Assembly: GCA_019359725.1 (NCBI GenBank)
Contig: JAHHGR010000011.1
Location: forward strand, 17,564-81,563
Length of the DNA: 64,000 bases
Source: Aphanocapsa lilacina HA4352-LM1
GTDB lineage: Bacteria; Cyanobacteriota; Cyanobacteriia; Gloeobacterales; Gloeobacteraceae
Direction of reading: 5' to 3'
Shown: piece after piece, positions 1 through 8,590 of the stretch
Numbering within the stretch: the first letter of the stretch is position 1
Layout of the letters: each line of letters starts with the position of its first letter
Notes under the pieces: generated by a model
The model's input: only the letters and a program-made list of their open reading frames with translations
The model's database searches: none
Told to the model about the DNA's origin: nothing
Position numbers and translations under genes: made by a program

Positions 1-1
1 A

Positions 2-1360
2 TCGCTGCTCAAATTGCCCGCTCTGGCCGAGGCGGTGGCCGCAAGCACCAGTCCCTACCTCAAAGCCCTTCAATCCATTCCTGTGGAACTGGAGCGGCTC
101 GGGGAGAAGCTGCGCCGCACGCTCGTGGACACTCCGCCGCTCATCCTCACCGAGGGCGGTCTGATCCGGGCGGGCGTCCACCCGGAACTGGAAGGAATGC
201 GCCGGCAACTTGTCGAAGATCGCGATTGGCTGGTGGATCTCGAAGCGCGCGAGCGCGCCCGCACGGGTATCCAGACCCTCAAGGTGGGCTTTAACAAAGC
301 TTTTGGTTATTACCTGTCGATCTCGCGCGGTAAGGCCGAAAAAGCACCCCCCGAGTACCTGCGCAAACAGACCCTCACCAACGAGGAGCGCTACATCACC
401 CCCGAACTCAAAGAGCGCGAGACCCGCATCCTCAACACCCAGCAGCAGACCAACCAGCTGGAGTACGACATCTTCAGTCTCCTCAGGCAGGAGGCGGGTC
501 GCCACGTCGCGGCTCTCAGGCAGGTGGCCCGACGGGTGGCCGCCCTTGATGCCCTGGCGAGCCTTGCCGAGGTGGCGGTCTATCACGATTACTGCCGTCC
601 GGTGCTCAGCGAAGGGCGCGAGGTGCACATCGAGGCAGGTCGCCACCCGGTGATCGAACAGGCGATCCCGGCGGGGTTTTTCGTGCCCAACGACGTGCGC
701 ATGGGGGCTGAAGCCGAGCCGGATTTGATCATTCTTACCGGCCCGAACATGTCCGGCAAATCGAGCTTTATCCGCCAGGTGGCTTTGATTCAGTTGTTGG
801 CTCAGGTGGGGGCCTTTGTGCCCGCCAGGGGGGCTGTGCTCGGGGTGGCCGATCGCATCTTTACGCGCGTGGGAGCGGTCGACGATCTGGCCACTGGCCA
901 ATCGACCTTCATGGTCGAGATGACCGAGACGGCCAATATCCTCAACCACGCCACCGCCCGCTCGCTGGTGTTGCTCGATGAAATCGGCCGAGGGACGGCG
1001 ACTTTCGATGGACTGGCCATCGCCTGGGCGGTGGCTGAGTACCTGGCAAGCCACATCCGCTGCCGGACCATTTTCGCCACCCACTACCACGAGCTGAACG
1101 AACTAACTTCGGTGGTCAGTGGTGTCGCCAATTATCAGGTGACTGTGCAGGAACTGGCCGATCGAATCGTCTTTTTGCACCGGGTCACCCCCGGCGGGGC
1201 GGATCGCTCCTACGGCATCGAGGTGGGCCGGTTGGCCGGATTGCCGCCTTCGGTGGTGGCGCGGGCGCGCACGGTCCTGGCCCAGGTCGAACAGCATTCG
1301 CAAATTGCCGTGGGCTTGCGCGATTCTAACGGCAGCGCCTCCGAGTCGGCCGCTGGCTAA
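2..1360 (+). CDS. mutS: DNA mismatch repair ATPase MutS, C-terminal half (gene starts before the window)
   Basis: The reading frame is open from the first bases, so the 5' end lies outside the window; about 450 residues of a protein usually 850-900 long are present. The lever/clamp region comes first, then the ABC-type ATPase: Walker [10 protein letters not shown] (nt 739-765), the [11 protein letters not shown] signature, Walker [17 protein letters not shown] and the H-loop ATHYHEL. MutS recognises mismatches and, with MutL, starts repair. After the ATPase core there is a helix-turn-helix dimerisation segment and a short Ser/Ala-rich tail. The ATPase is intact, so nothing suggests a pseudogene. 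A MutS2-type protein is less likely because no Smr domain follows. Confidence 0.96.
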   Translation, partial: SLLKLPALAEAVAASTSPYLKALQSIPVELERLGEKLRRTLVDTPPLILTEGGLIRAGVHPELEGMRRQLVEDRDWLVDLEARERARTGIQTLKVGFNKAFGYYLSISRGKAEKAPPEYLRKQTLTNEERYITPELKERETRILNTQQQTNQLEYDIFSLLRQEAGRHVAALRQVARRVAALDALASLAEVAVYHDYCRPVLSEGREVHIEAGRHPVIEQAIPAGFFVPNDVRMGAEAEPDLIILTGPNMSGKSSFIRQVALIQLLAQVGAFVPARGAVLGVADRIFTRVGAVDDLATGQSTFMVEMTETANILNHATARSLVLLDEIGRGTATFDGLAIAWAVAEYLASHIRCRTIFATHYHELNELTSVVSGVANYQVTVQELADRIVFLHRVTPGGADRSYGIEVGRLAGLPPSVVARARTVLAQVEQHSQIAVGLRDSNGSASESAAG

Positions 1361-1394
1361 ACTGAAGGCGGGTCGCCGCAGGAGGGCATTTGCA

Positions 1395-1952
1395 ATGACT
1401 ACAACCGGGCTGCGCGCGTGGACCGTCGAGGAATACCACCGCATGATCGAGGCCGGCATCTTGACGACCGAAGACCAGGTGGAACTGCTTGAGGGACAAA
1501 TTGTTCAGATGAGCCCGCAAAAGTCTCCCCACTCAGCCACAACTCACAAGGCATCGGATACCTTAGGCAAGCTGCTCGCTGAGACTGCGCTGGTTCGGGC
1601 TCAATTTCCAATTACGCTATTGCCGGATTCGGAACCGGAGCCGGACATTGTGGTAGTTCGTCCAGACCCAAGATACTATCTGGAGCGCCATCCAGACGCT
1701 GGGGATATTCTGCTGCTGATTGAGGTTTCAGATTCCACCCTTGATTATGACCGTAGGCGCAAGGCGGGAGTTTATGGTCGCGCTGGGATAGCCGACTACT
1801 GGATTTTGGATGTCAACACCCGGCAACTACTCGTCTTCCGCAAGCCCGGCTCTGAAGGTTACTCTGAAAAGTTTACCCTTGGTGAAAGTGACGACATTGT
1901 GCCGCTTGCTTTGTCTTCTATTCAAGTTGCGGTAAAGGATTTATTTCCTTGA
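1395..1952 (+). CDS. Uma2 family (DUF820) putative endonuclease
   Basis: A 185-residue protein of the Uma2/DUF820 family, restriction-endonuclease-fold proteins highly multiplied in cyanobacteria and of unknown role. Visible marks: the N-terminal WTVEEYHRMIEAGILTTEDQ segment, VELLEGQIVQMSP, the PD-(D/E)xK-like core SEPEPDIVVVRPD followed by ILLLIEVSDSTLDYDRRRK (acidic E and downstream K), and the YGRAGIADYWILDV motif. The ATG at 1395 is chosen over upstream in-frame starts because AGGAGG ends 9 bases before it. It follows mutS by 34 bp and could be cotranscribed. Base composition from about 1540 on is less GC-rich than in mutS, as is usual for mobile Uma2 copies. Confidence 0.9.
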   Translation: MTTTGLRAWTVEEYHRMIEAGILTTEDQVELLEGQIVQMSPQKSPHSATTHKASDTLGKLLAETALVRAQFPITLLPDSEPEPDIVVVRPDPRYYLERHPDAGDILLLIEVSDSTLDYDRRRKAGVYGRAGIADYWILDVNTRQLLVFRKPGSEGYSEKFTLGESDDIVPLALSSIQVAVKDLFP

Positions 1953-1983
1953 TGCTGAGCCGCCTATCCAAGAGATTGTGGCC

Positions 1984-2145
1984 ATGGCTGGATTTACTTA
2001 CCGGGAGCAATTCGAAAGCCTGATAACTGCCACCCATTTTGCCTGGCAGTCTCTCCAACGCCGCGCGCCGGAGATAGAGCCACGTTTGCGCTGGCAGTTG
2101 CAAACAAAACTGAGCGGTGAGATTAGCCCTGATCTGTCAGACTGA
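1984..2145 (+). pseudogene. 53-residue open frame cut off by an inverted-repeat element
   Basis: A short frame beginning MAGFTYREQFESLITATHF and rich in Arg, Gln and Trp runs 45 codons and then enters the left inverted repeat at 2123, where it ends in SPDLSD and a stop. The residue pattern looks like genuine coding sequence, not chance, but I do not recognise a family and there is no good ribosome binding site. The simplest reading is the N-terminal stub of a gene truncated by the adjacent element. Confidence 0.3.
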
Positions 2146-2221
2146 GGCTTTTCAACGAGGGCAGAGCGTTTCAGCCCACGAAAAATCAACATTTCGCCCG
2201 TGTTTGACAGATCAGGGCTAA
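2123..2221. repeat. 99-bp MITE-like element with perfect 17-bp terminal inverted repeats
   Basis: TTAGCCCTGATCTGTCA at 2123-2139 is the exact reverse complement of TGACAGATCAGGGCTAA at 2205-2221. The 65 bp between them have no coding potential. Small size, perfect terminal repeats and position between two gene fragments fit a miniature inverted-repeat element derived from an insertion sequence. No clear target duplication is visible, so it could also be two IS ends left after deletion of the middle. Confidence 0.65.
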
Positions 2222-2352
2222 GCATCAGTTTTTTTGATCCAAAATTTTGGATGTTTTGGAACATCTTCAAGACATCGTCCCTAACGGTACTTGCTGGGTC
2301 TATTCCCCTAAAGCAAGGAGCGAGAGCTAAGTATGCATTCCTAATATTGTCC

Positions 2353-2811
2353 GTGCCGAGGGGAATATACCGACGTTTGCTTGGACTTGAAAATCACGCC
2401 GTCGACCTGTTGAAATCCGTCATCGCCTCCGGCGTTTATCTACAAGGGCCGCAGGTTGCCGCCCTAGAGGGGGCAGTTGAACAAGCCTGGGGTTATCCGG
2501 CGGTGGCCACCAACTCCGGCACGACGTCGCTGCAAATTGCCCTTTTGGCAGCCGGGGTCAAGCCGGGCGACGAGGTCATCGTTCCGGCCTTGACGTTCAT
2601 TTCGACAGCCTATACCGTCAGCGCCATCGGGGCCATTCCTGTATTCGTCGATGTCGAACCGCACACCCTGACGTTGGATCCCGCCTGCGTCCAAGCGGCA
2701 ATCCGGGAGAATACTGCGGCTGTGATTCCTGTACATCAAATAAGCAACGGCAACTCTTCGAATCAAGCGGCTGCCTTTTGGTGGGATGCCGCTGCTTCCA
2801 TTGCAACATGA
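2353..2811 (+). pseudogene. DegT/DnrJ/EryC1 PLP aminotransferase, truncated fragment
   Basis: From about 2353 the frame reads as the N-terminal third of a DegT/DnrJ/EryC1/StrS sugar aminotransferase: SGVYLQGPQVAALEGAVEQ, then the cofactor-phosphate region ATNSGTTSLQIALLAAGVKPG, DEVIVPALTFISTA, and VFVDVEPHTLTLDPACV up to AAVIPVH. At about 2733 homology stops abruptly and the frame runs on in unrelated sequence to a stop at 2811. The PLP-binding Asp region and the Schiff-base Lys are absent, so the product cannot be active. The expected N-terminal residues upstream of 2353 are also missing. It is a remnant of a gene for nucleotide-sugar or surface polysaccharide synthesis. Confidence 0.8.
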
Positions 2812-2894
2812 GGGTCGTTGCACTTCGCTCTGACAAGCCGATTTCTGCCGCAGCAGCAGTTGGCAAAAACGAGTTATCTTGCCGTAGACCTGAA

Positions 2895-2966
2895 TGGGCG
2901 TAACAGGATTCGAACCTGTGACATCTTGCGTGTGAAGCAAGCACTCTACCGCTGAGTTATACGCCC
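2895..2966 (-). tRNA. tRNA-Val (anticodon CAC)
   Basis: On the minus strand the 72-nt sequence folds as a complete cloverleaf: acceptor GGGCGTA/TACGCCC, D stem ACTC/GAGT, anticodon stem CTTGC/GCAAG around loop TTCACAC (anticodon CAC, Val GUG), a 5-nt variable loop, and T arm ACAGG-TTCGAAT-CCTGT. The discriminator is A and no CCA is encoded, which matches the cca gene at 15225-16619. It sits directly beside a truncated aminotransferase gene, a typical place for island integration. Confidence 0.96.
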
Positions 2967-3001
2967 GCAGGACACCAAGATATGCCAGGAAGCAAAGAAC
3001 G

Positions 3002-3868
3002 TCAATCGATAGGCTGCAGTAGTTGCCGGATCATGCGGTTGGCCTGGGAAGCGTAGCCGCCCCCGAACAGGTTGTAGTGGTTGAGGACATGGTAGAGGTT
3101 GTAGAGCATTTTGCGCCGCTCGTAGCCGGGAGCAAGCGGCCAGGCCCGCCGGTAGCCGCGGTAGAAGCTTTCCGGAAAGCCGCCGAATAATTCGCTCATG
3201 GCCAGATCCGTTTCTCGATCGCCGTAGTAAGTGGCCGGGTCGAAGAGGACGGGCTCCTCCGCGGCGGTGAAATCGGCGTTGCCCGACCACAGATCGCCGT
3301 GCAACAGCGACGGTTCGGGGCGGTGACCGGCGAGCAGGTTGGGGATGCGGTCGACCAGCTCCTGCGCGGTGGCGCGGTCGATGGCGGAGCCGCGGGCGAG
3401 GGCGAGCTGGTGGCCAATGCGGTGGCGGGCAAAAAATATTCCCCACTCGGCGGTCCAGGGATTGGGCTGGGGGGTGGAGCCGATCGTGTTGTCGCGCCGC
3501 CAGCCGAAGCCTTTGGAACTGATGGTCCGGTGCAGGTGGGCCAACTGCTCGCCCAATTGCTCCCAATCGCCCCGTCCCCCCAAGGGCAGCCACTCGATGA
3601 CCAGGTAGGCTGAGTCGGCGGCAACTCCCGAGCAAATCGGGCGGGGAACGCGGATGGCTCCAGCGCGGTGCAACTCTTCGAGACCATCCGCCTCGGCTTC
3701 GAACATGGCGAGGGTGTCCGGGGTGTTGAGCTTTACAAAGTAGCGCCGGCCAGAGCCTGAGAGGACGCAGGTGCGGTTGATGCTGCCACCGCCCACTGTA
3801 CTCTGGCCCTCGGCCACGAACGCCTCGCCGGTGCTCTGGGCGATGTGCCTAGCGATTGCGGTCCACAT
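3002..3868 (-). CDS. fructosamine kinase family protein
   Basis: A 288-residue protein of the fructosamine/ketosamine-3-kinase family, which phosphorylates sugars attached to lysines so that glycated proteins break down to the free amine. It has the Gly-rich SIN segment (29-31), the ATP-binding Lys in YFVKLNTP (K46), EADGLEELHRAGAIRVPRP, the catalytic loop HGDLWSGN (190-197) and the metal-binding FDPATYYGDRE (209-219). The start at 3868 overlaps the end of the upstream phosphatase gene by 20 bp, so the pair is translationally coupled. Fructosamine kinase next to a low-Mr protein tyrosine phosphatase is a recurrent bacterial pairing that suggests a joint deglycation function. Confidence 0.93.
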   Translation of the reverse strand: MWTAIARHIAQSTGEAFVAEGQSTVGGGSINRTCVLSGSGRRYFVKLNTPDTLAMFEAEADGLEELHRAGAIRVPRPICSGVAADSAYLVIEWLPLGGRGDWEQLGEQLAHLHRTISSKGFGWRRDNTIGSTPQPNPWTAEWGIFFARHRIGHQLALARGSAIDRATAQELVDRIPNLLAGHRPEPSLLHGDLWSGNADFTAAEEPVLFDPATYYGDRETDLAMSELFGGFPESFYRGYRRAWPLAPGYERRKMLYNLYHVLNHYNLFGGGYASQANRMIRQLLQPID

Positions 3869-4337
3869 GGCCGCTGCGGATAGCGTCGAGCAGACCCGAG
3901 CAGGCGTCGAGCAACAGATCCAAAACATGCTCGAAACCGGCGTCACCGCCGTAGTACGGATCGGGGACTTCCCGATCCGGGTACACGCGGCAATATTCGC
4001 AGACGAGTTTGACTTTGGGGCGATGGCGGCCGGAGGGATCGAGATCGAGGATGTCCTCGTAATTGGCCCGGTCCATCACCAGGATGCGGTCGAAGTGGTC
4101 AAAATCGGCGGGCGAAAATTTGCGGGCGGTGCCGCGTAGCGCCATGCCCCGGCGGGTGGCGGCGGCGCGCATGCGCCGGTCGGGGGGCTCGCCCGCGTGG
4201 TAGGCGATCGTCCCCGCGGAGTCGCAAACCACCTGACCACCCAGCCCGGCCTTTGCGAGCAGATGGACCATGATCCCCTCGGCGGCCGGCGAGCGGCAAA
4301 TGTTTCCCATACAGACGAATAGCAGCTTTTCGTCCAT
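3849..4337 (-). CDS. low molecular weight protein-tyrosine phosphatase family
   Basis: A 162-residue cytosolic phosphatase. The P-loop CX5R(S) is CMGNICRS (C9, R15) at the N-terminus and the general acid Asp is in DPYYGG (D126), both where the family has them. Residues 79-98 (FDHFDRILVMDRANYEDIL) match the family core. Length is standard. It is first in a two-gene operon with the fructosamine kinase, so candidate substrates include low-molecular-weight phospho-sugar adducts as well as phosphotyrosine proteins. Confidence 0.94.
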   Translation of the reverse strand: MDEKLLFVCMGNICRSPAAEGIMVHLLAKAGLGGQVVCDSAGTIAYHAGEPPDRRMRAAATRRGMALRGTARKFSPADFDHFDRILVMDRANYEDILDLDPSGRHRPKVKLVCEYCRVYPDREVPDPYYGGDAGFEHVLDLLLDACSGLLDAIRSGHVDRNR

Positions 4338-4374
4338 GCGCTGGCGGCGGTGACTTCGAGGCTATCCTACCGCT

Positions 4375-5733
4375 TTAACCGCTCAGCACCGTGAGAAACA
4401 AAAATGTCGAACCGTTCCACAGCGAGTGCAGCAGGATGCACGGCGCCAAGGAGCGGGTGTAGTGGTAGACGGTGGCGAGCACCACGCCCAGGGCAAAGAG
4501 CGGAAAAAATTCGAGGGCACTGAAGTGGGCAATCCCAAAAAGGCTGGCGGAGGCGACCACCCCCGCCGGGGCACCCAGGCGGCTCGCCAGCGACGGAAAG
4601 ACAAAGCCGCGAAAGAGCGTCTCTTCAAAGAGCGGGGCTGCGATTGCGACGCTCACAAAGAGTACGATCCGCACCGGCCAGGCGTCGGCGCCGCCGATGC
4701 CGGTGAGGAGCGAGTTGCCGCCGCCGCCTTCGCCCACCAGGCGCTGGGCGAGCAACGAGGTGGCAAGCACCAAAGGCACCGCCGCGAGCCAGCCGCCGAT
4801 TCCCCAGCGCTCCCAGCCGGCGACCAGCCGGTAGCTAAATAGAGCGCGGCTTTCGGGATGGGGCTTCCAGACCAGCGACCACAGCAACCCCAGACCTGCC
4901 CCGGCAATCAGGCCGTAGACCAGCAGCGTGAAGAGCGCCTGAAAGAGCGGATCGGCCCGCTCCGCCCGCAATCCGGACAGCAAGGCACCCACAACGAGCC
5001 CGGCGCTGAAAAAAGCAGCGAACCAGTAGACCATCACTTCCCAGACGGTCTGGACACTCCAGGGCGCCTGCCACTCGGGCGGCTCGGGCCTGCGATTGCG
5101 CCAGACGACCCAGCTTCCCAAAATGACCAGGCCCGCCACCAGCGCGGCCAGCGGCAAAAGGTTGAGCACCCCGAGGCGCACCAGGGTGCGGGTGGCTTCG
5201 GCGCTCGCCTCGGCCTGCAAAGTCCGCAGAGCGTCGGAGCGCTGCTGTAGTTGGTAGAGGCGGGTGAGGGCGGCGGTGCGATACCAGCCGGCCAGCTTGC
5301 TTTCGAGCATGTTTTCAGCCTCAGGGGGCAAGATCGGCGGGCGAGCCCACAGATCGGCCAGCACTTCGGCCGTCGGTCCCAGGGGCGAGCGCATCTCCAC
5401 CTGCCTCCAGGCAGTCTGGGCTTGCTCGGTGTTTCCCCGGGCCGCCTCCAGCAGACCGAGCTTGACCAGTTGGGCGGGGCGGGCGGGCGCTTCCAGCTTC
5501 GCCTCGCGATAAGCTTCGACCGCTTCGGACAGTAGTTGCCGCTCATCGAGCGGGGCCATCGCCTCGCGCCAGTCGGGGTCGGTTTTGAGGGTGAGCAGCT
5601 GCAGTTGCAGGTCCGTCCCTTCGAGGGCGAGTTGGGCGCGGGGCTGAGGCTCCTGGAGGGTCTGCACAAAGCGGCTCCCCCCCAGGAGCAACACCAGGAC
5701 CGTCGTCATCACCAGCAGCGCTCGGCGCATCAT
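4375..5733 (-). CDS. CPBP family intramembrane protease (Abi/Rce1-like)
   Basis: A roughly 452-residue membrane protein. The start at 5733 (MMRRALL) is preferred because it begins directly before the first hydrophobic segment; in-frame ATGs further upstream have no better ribosome binding site. After that signal-anchor comes a soluble Ala/Leu-rich region of about 150 residues that looks helical, then about eight membrane segments. The CPBP glutamic protease motifs are present: EETLFRGFVFPSL (E370, E371, R375), the second motif around AHFSALEF, and the LHSLWN motif near the C-terminus. The family includes CAAX-prenyl endopeptidases and bacteriocin-immunity proteins; the substrate here is unknown. 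The long N-terminal soluble domain is common in cyanobacterial members. Confidence 0.88.
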   Translation of the reverse strand: MMRRALLVMTTVLVLLLGGSRFVQTLQEPQPRAQLALEGTDLQLQLLTLKTDPDWREAMAPLDERQLLSEAVEAYREAKLEAPARPAQLVKLGLLEAARGNTEQAQTAWRQVEMRSPLGPTAEVLADLWARPPILPPEAENMLESKLAGWYRTAALTRLYQLQQRSDALRTLQAEASAEATRTLVRLGVLNLLPLAALVAGLVILGSWVVWRNRRPEPPEWQAPWSVQTVWEVMVYWFAAFFSAGLVVGALLSGLRAERADPLFQALFTLLVYGLIAGAGLGLLWSLVWKPHPESRALFSYRLVAGWERWGIGGWLAAVPLVLATSLLAQRLVGEGGGGNSLLTGIGGADAWPVRIVLFVSVAIAAPLFEETLFRGFVFPSLASRLGAPAGVVASASLFGIAHFSALEFFPLFALGVVLATVYHYTRSLAPCILLHSLWNGSTFLFLTVLSG

Positions 5734-5840
5734 TCGTTTGTCCGGATAGCTTGTTCCCAGCATCGGCGAGGATGCACCATCCGGCAACGGCCCGCCGGAC
5801 TGATACGATCGGGGCGCGTTGCTCTCCTGCGGGTTGGACT

Positions 5841-6548
5841 GTGGTTTTGCGGGCGGTTCTGTTCGATTTCAACGGCGTGCTCGTCGACGACGAGCCGCTG
5901 CACCGGGCTTTGACCCTGCAGGTGCTGGGCGAAGCGTTCAACCTGGAGGTCAGCCGTGCCGAGTACCGGCGCCATTGCCTGGGCCGCCCCGATCGCGAAG
6001 CGCTTCGCGCCGTGCTCGAAGCGCGCGGCCTGGCGGTGGGCGACGGCGCCCTTGCCGCCCTGGTGCGGCGCAAAACCGAGCTGTACCGCGAGCGGGCGGT
6101 GCCCAAGGACTTGCTCGTGGCCGGGGTGCAGGCGTTGCTTGCGGATCTTGTGGGCCGGGGGATGGACCTTGCCGTGGTCACCGGCAGCGGCGGCGAAGAA
6201 GTGAGCTGGTTGCTCGAGAACACCGGCCTGAGGGAGTACTTTGCGCTGATTGTGGCCGCCGAGGACATTCAGCGCGGCAAACCGGACCCGGAGGGCTACC
6301 GCGCGGCGCTGGGGCGCCTCGGCTGTAAGCCCGAGGAAGCCCTGGCGGTGGAGGACAGCCTGGCGGGGATCGAAGCGGCGCGGCGTGCCGGGCTGTGGGT
6401 GCTGGCCCTGACGACGGCGGTGCCGATGCACCTGCTGCAGCGGCGCACCCAGTGGGTGGTGGATCGCTACGAACAGCTCGATCTCGGCGCCGTGGTGCAG
6501 TACTACGGCCGCACCGCCCCCCTGCCCCCCTCCGGGGGTTCCGCCTAG
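5841..6548 (+). CDS. HAD superfamily hydrolase, beta-phosphoglucomutase-like
   Basis: About 235 residues with the usual HAD order: motif I LFDFNGVLVDDE (D9, N11), a helical cap of type C1 (about 20-95), motif II VVTGSGG, motif III Lys in RGKPDPEGY and motif IV AVEDSLAGIEAARRAG. The second Asp of the DxD signature is Asn, which removes the usual acid/base residue, see findings. A GTG at 5841 or the TTG at 5847 begins the conserved block; the open frame extends further upstream but without family similarity. It is divergent from the CPBP gene and may be in one unit with the UPF0367 gene 27 bp downstream. Substrate unknown. Confidence 0.85.
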   Translation: MVLRAVLFDFNGVLVDDEPLHRALTLQVLGEAFNLEVSRAEYRRHCLGRPDREALRAVLEARGLAVGDGALAALVRRKTELYRERAVPKDLLVAGVQALLADLVGRGMDLAVVTGSGGEEVSWLLENTGLREYFALIVAAEDIQRGKPDPEGYRAALGRLGCKPEEALAVEDSLAGIEAARRAGLWVLALTTAVPMHLLQRRTQWVVDRYEQLDLGAVVQYYGRTAPLPPSGGSA

Positions 6549-6575
6549 AATAGGGTGTTGGACTGTGAGAAATTC

Positions 6576-6857
6576 ATGTTTACGATCGAATTGATTTTGC
6601 GCGGCAACCCCGTTGCCCTCGCGGTGCAGCGCAAGGACCAGACGGCCGCGGGGGACCTCTATGCCAAAATTCGCGACGCGATGAGCGCCAGCCCGCCCCG
6701 GGTAATCGAGCTTACCTGCGACAAGGTGCCGGAGAAACACCTCGCGGTGATGGGTTGCGATGTCGTGGCTGTGCAACTGACCGCTGCCAAGTCGGGGAGC
6801 GGCGCGCCCATGGGCATGCGGGCCGGTTTTTTCGCCGGTGGGGGCGAGGAGGAATAA
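6576..6857 (+). CDS. UPF0367 family small protein
   Basis: A 93-residue protein of the cyanobacterial UPF0367 family, function unknown. Family marks are MFTIELIL at the start, VQRKDQTAAGDLYAKI, the VIELTCDKVPEKHLAV core and a C-terminal RAGFFA. The ATG at 6576 matches the family start; an earlier in-frame TTG would add only seven residues. No membrane segment or signal is visible. It lies between the HAD gene and zwf. Confidence 0.88.
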   Translation: MFTIELILRGNPVALAVQRKDQTAAGDLYAKIRDAMSASPPRVIELTCDKVPEKHLAVMGCDVVAVQLTAAKSGSGAPMGMRAGFFAGGGEEE

Positions 6858-7019
6858 CCGGCGGCTTCCGAAGTGCTTTTGCCGGAGCCTTCGGGGCCGT
6901 TTCTCAATTGTTAATTTGTTCCGGCGATTTTGCGCGGCGACGAAGCGAAGCCGCCTAGTCTGGGGTAACACCTGGCAGTGTTGCACAGACCCTTGCTTGA
7001 GTTTCGAGGCCGCTACCGT

Positions 7020-8558
7020 ATGACCGCATCGTTGACTGGGAGATTGAGCGCCAATCCGTTGCGCCAGGGGCTGCGCCTGGAGCGCACGCCCAAGCCTGCC
7101 ATTTTGACCATCTTTGGAGCCTCCGGAGATCTGACCGTCCGCAAGCTGATCCCAGCCCTTTACGACCTGGCCCGCGACCGGCGATTGCCGCCCGAATTCA
7201 CGGTCGTGGGCTATGCCCGCCGCCCCTACAGCCACGAAGAATTCCGCAATATGATGAAGGAGGGGGTAGCCAAGTACTCGCGCAGCAAGCTCGGTAACCT
7301 CTGGGAAAGTTTCTCCAAGGGCATCTATTACTTTCAAGGGGACCTCGACAACCTCCAGAACTTCAAGGACCTCGGCGAATTTTTAAAGACCCTGGATAGC
7401 GAGCGCGGCACCCTCGGCAACCGTGCCTTTTATATGGCTACTGCTCCGAGTTTCTTTGCACCCATCATCGAGAACCTGGGTGCGGCGGGCCTGGCGGGGG
7501 ACGTGCGCAACACGCGCCTGGTCATCGAGAAACCCTTCGGCCACGACCTGCGCTCGGCCCAAGATCTCAACAAAGTCGTCCAGCAAGTCTTCCACGAAAA
7601 GCAGGTCTACCGCATCGATCATTACCTGGGCAAAGAGACCGTCCAGAATATTTTGGTCTTCCGCTTTGCCAATTCGATCTGGGAGCCGCTCTGGAACAAC
7701 CGCTACGTCGATCACGTGCAGATCACGGTGGCGGAGACGGTCGGGGTCGAAAACCGCGGGCCGTACTACGACGAAGCGGGCGGCGCGCTGCGCGACATGA
7801 TCCAGAACCACCTGGTACAGCTGTTGGCCCTCACCGCCATGGAGCCGCCCTCCGCCTTCGAGGCCGACACCGTGCGCGACGAAAAAGTGAAAGTCCTGCG
7901 CGCCATCCAGGTCGGCCAGGGACCGAACGGCCTCGAGGCGGTCCGTGCCCAGTACACCAACGGCTGGATCTCAGGTGAGCCGGTACCCGCCTACCGCGAC
8001 GAACCCCGGGTCAACCCCGACGTGCAGACCGCGAGCTACATTGCCGCCAAGTTCATGATCAACAACTGGCGCTGGAACGGCGTGCCCTTTTTCCTGCGCA
8101 CCGGCAAACGCCTCGCCAAGCGCGTCTCTGAAATTGCCCTGCAGTTTCGGGAGGTGCCGCACCTGCTCTTTCCGTCGAGCAGCGCGGGCCAGCTCAATCC
8201 GAACATGCTGGTGCTGCGCATCCAACCGGACGAGGGCATCTCGCTGCGCTTCGAGGCCAAGCGGCCGGTGGCCGATATCGCCATGCGCTCGGTGAACATG
8301 GACTTTCACTACGGAGGCACCTTCGAGGTCGCCTCGCCCGAAGCCTACGAGCGGTTGCTGCTCGATTTTCTGCTCGGGGATCAGACGCTGTTTACCCGCG
8401 CGGACGAAGTCGAGGCGGCCTGGAAGATCGTGACACCGCTCATCGAGCGCTGGGAAATCCAGAAAGCCGGCAACCTCAACTACTACGACGCCGGTTCCTG
8501 GGGACCGAGCGCCGCGAGTAAACTGATGGACAACGGCCGCCGCTGGCGGCGCCTCTAA
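7020..8558 (+). CDS. zwf: glucose-6-phosphate 1-dehydrogenase
   Basis: A 512-residue enzyme oxidising glucose 6-phosphate to 6-phosphogluconolactone with NADP+, entry to the oxidative pentose phosphate pathway that feeds cyanobacteria in the dark. The dinucleotide-binding [15 protein letters not shown] starts at residue 33 and the substrate-binding and catalytic motif RIDHYLGKE is at 198-206; further conserved blocks are [19 protein letters not shown] and DMIQNHLVQ. The start at 7020 leaves the N-terminal extension typical of cyanobacterial Zwf; an upstream in-frame TTG is less likely. First gene of zwf-opcA-pgl. Confidence 0.97.
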   Translation: MTASLTGRLSANPLRQGLRLERTPKPAILTIFGASGDLTVRKLIPALYDLARDRRLPPEFTVVGYARRPYSHEEFRNMMKEGVAKYSRSKLGNLWESFSKGIYYFQGDLDNLQNFKDLGEFLKTLDSERGTLGNRAFYMATAPSFFAPIIENLGAAGLAGDVRNTRLVIEKPFGHDLRSAQDLNKVVQQVFHEKQVYRIDHYLGKETVQNILVFRFANSIWEPLWNNRYVDHVQITVAETVGVENRGPYYDEAGGALRDMIQNHLVQLLALTAMEPPSAFEADTVRDEKVKVLRAIQVGQGPNGLEAVRAQYTNGWISGEPVPAYRDEPRVNPDVQTASYIAAKFMINNWRWNGVPFFLRTGKRLAKRVSEIALQFREVPHLLFPSSSAGQLNPNMLVLRIQPDEGISLRFEAKRPVADIAMRSVNMDFHYGGTFEVASPEAYERLLLDFLLGDQTLFTRADEVEAAWKIVTPLIERWEIQKAGNLNYYDAGSWGPSAASKLMDNGRRWRRL

Positions 8559-8590
8559 CCGATGTTTTTTTCTTGACTGGTGAGTGAATC

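Noticed and set aside
5000..5760. Start of the CPBP gene at 5787
   Set aside because: The extra 18 residues would reach toward the divergent HAD gene and are not hydrophobic or conserved; 5733 starts just before the signal-anchor.
5730..7337. 535-codon open frame on the minus strand
   Set aside because: Lies antisense to the HAD, UPF0367 and zwf genes; His/Arg/Gln-rich with no family motif. High GC leaves few stops in antisense frames.
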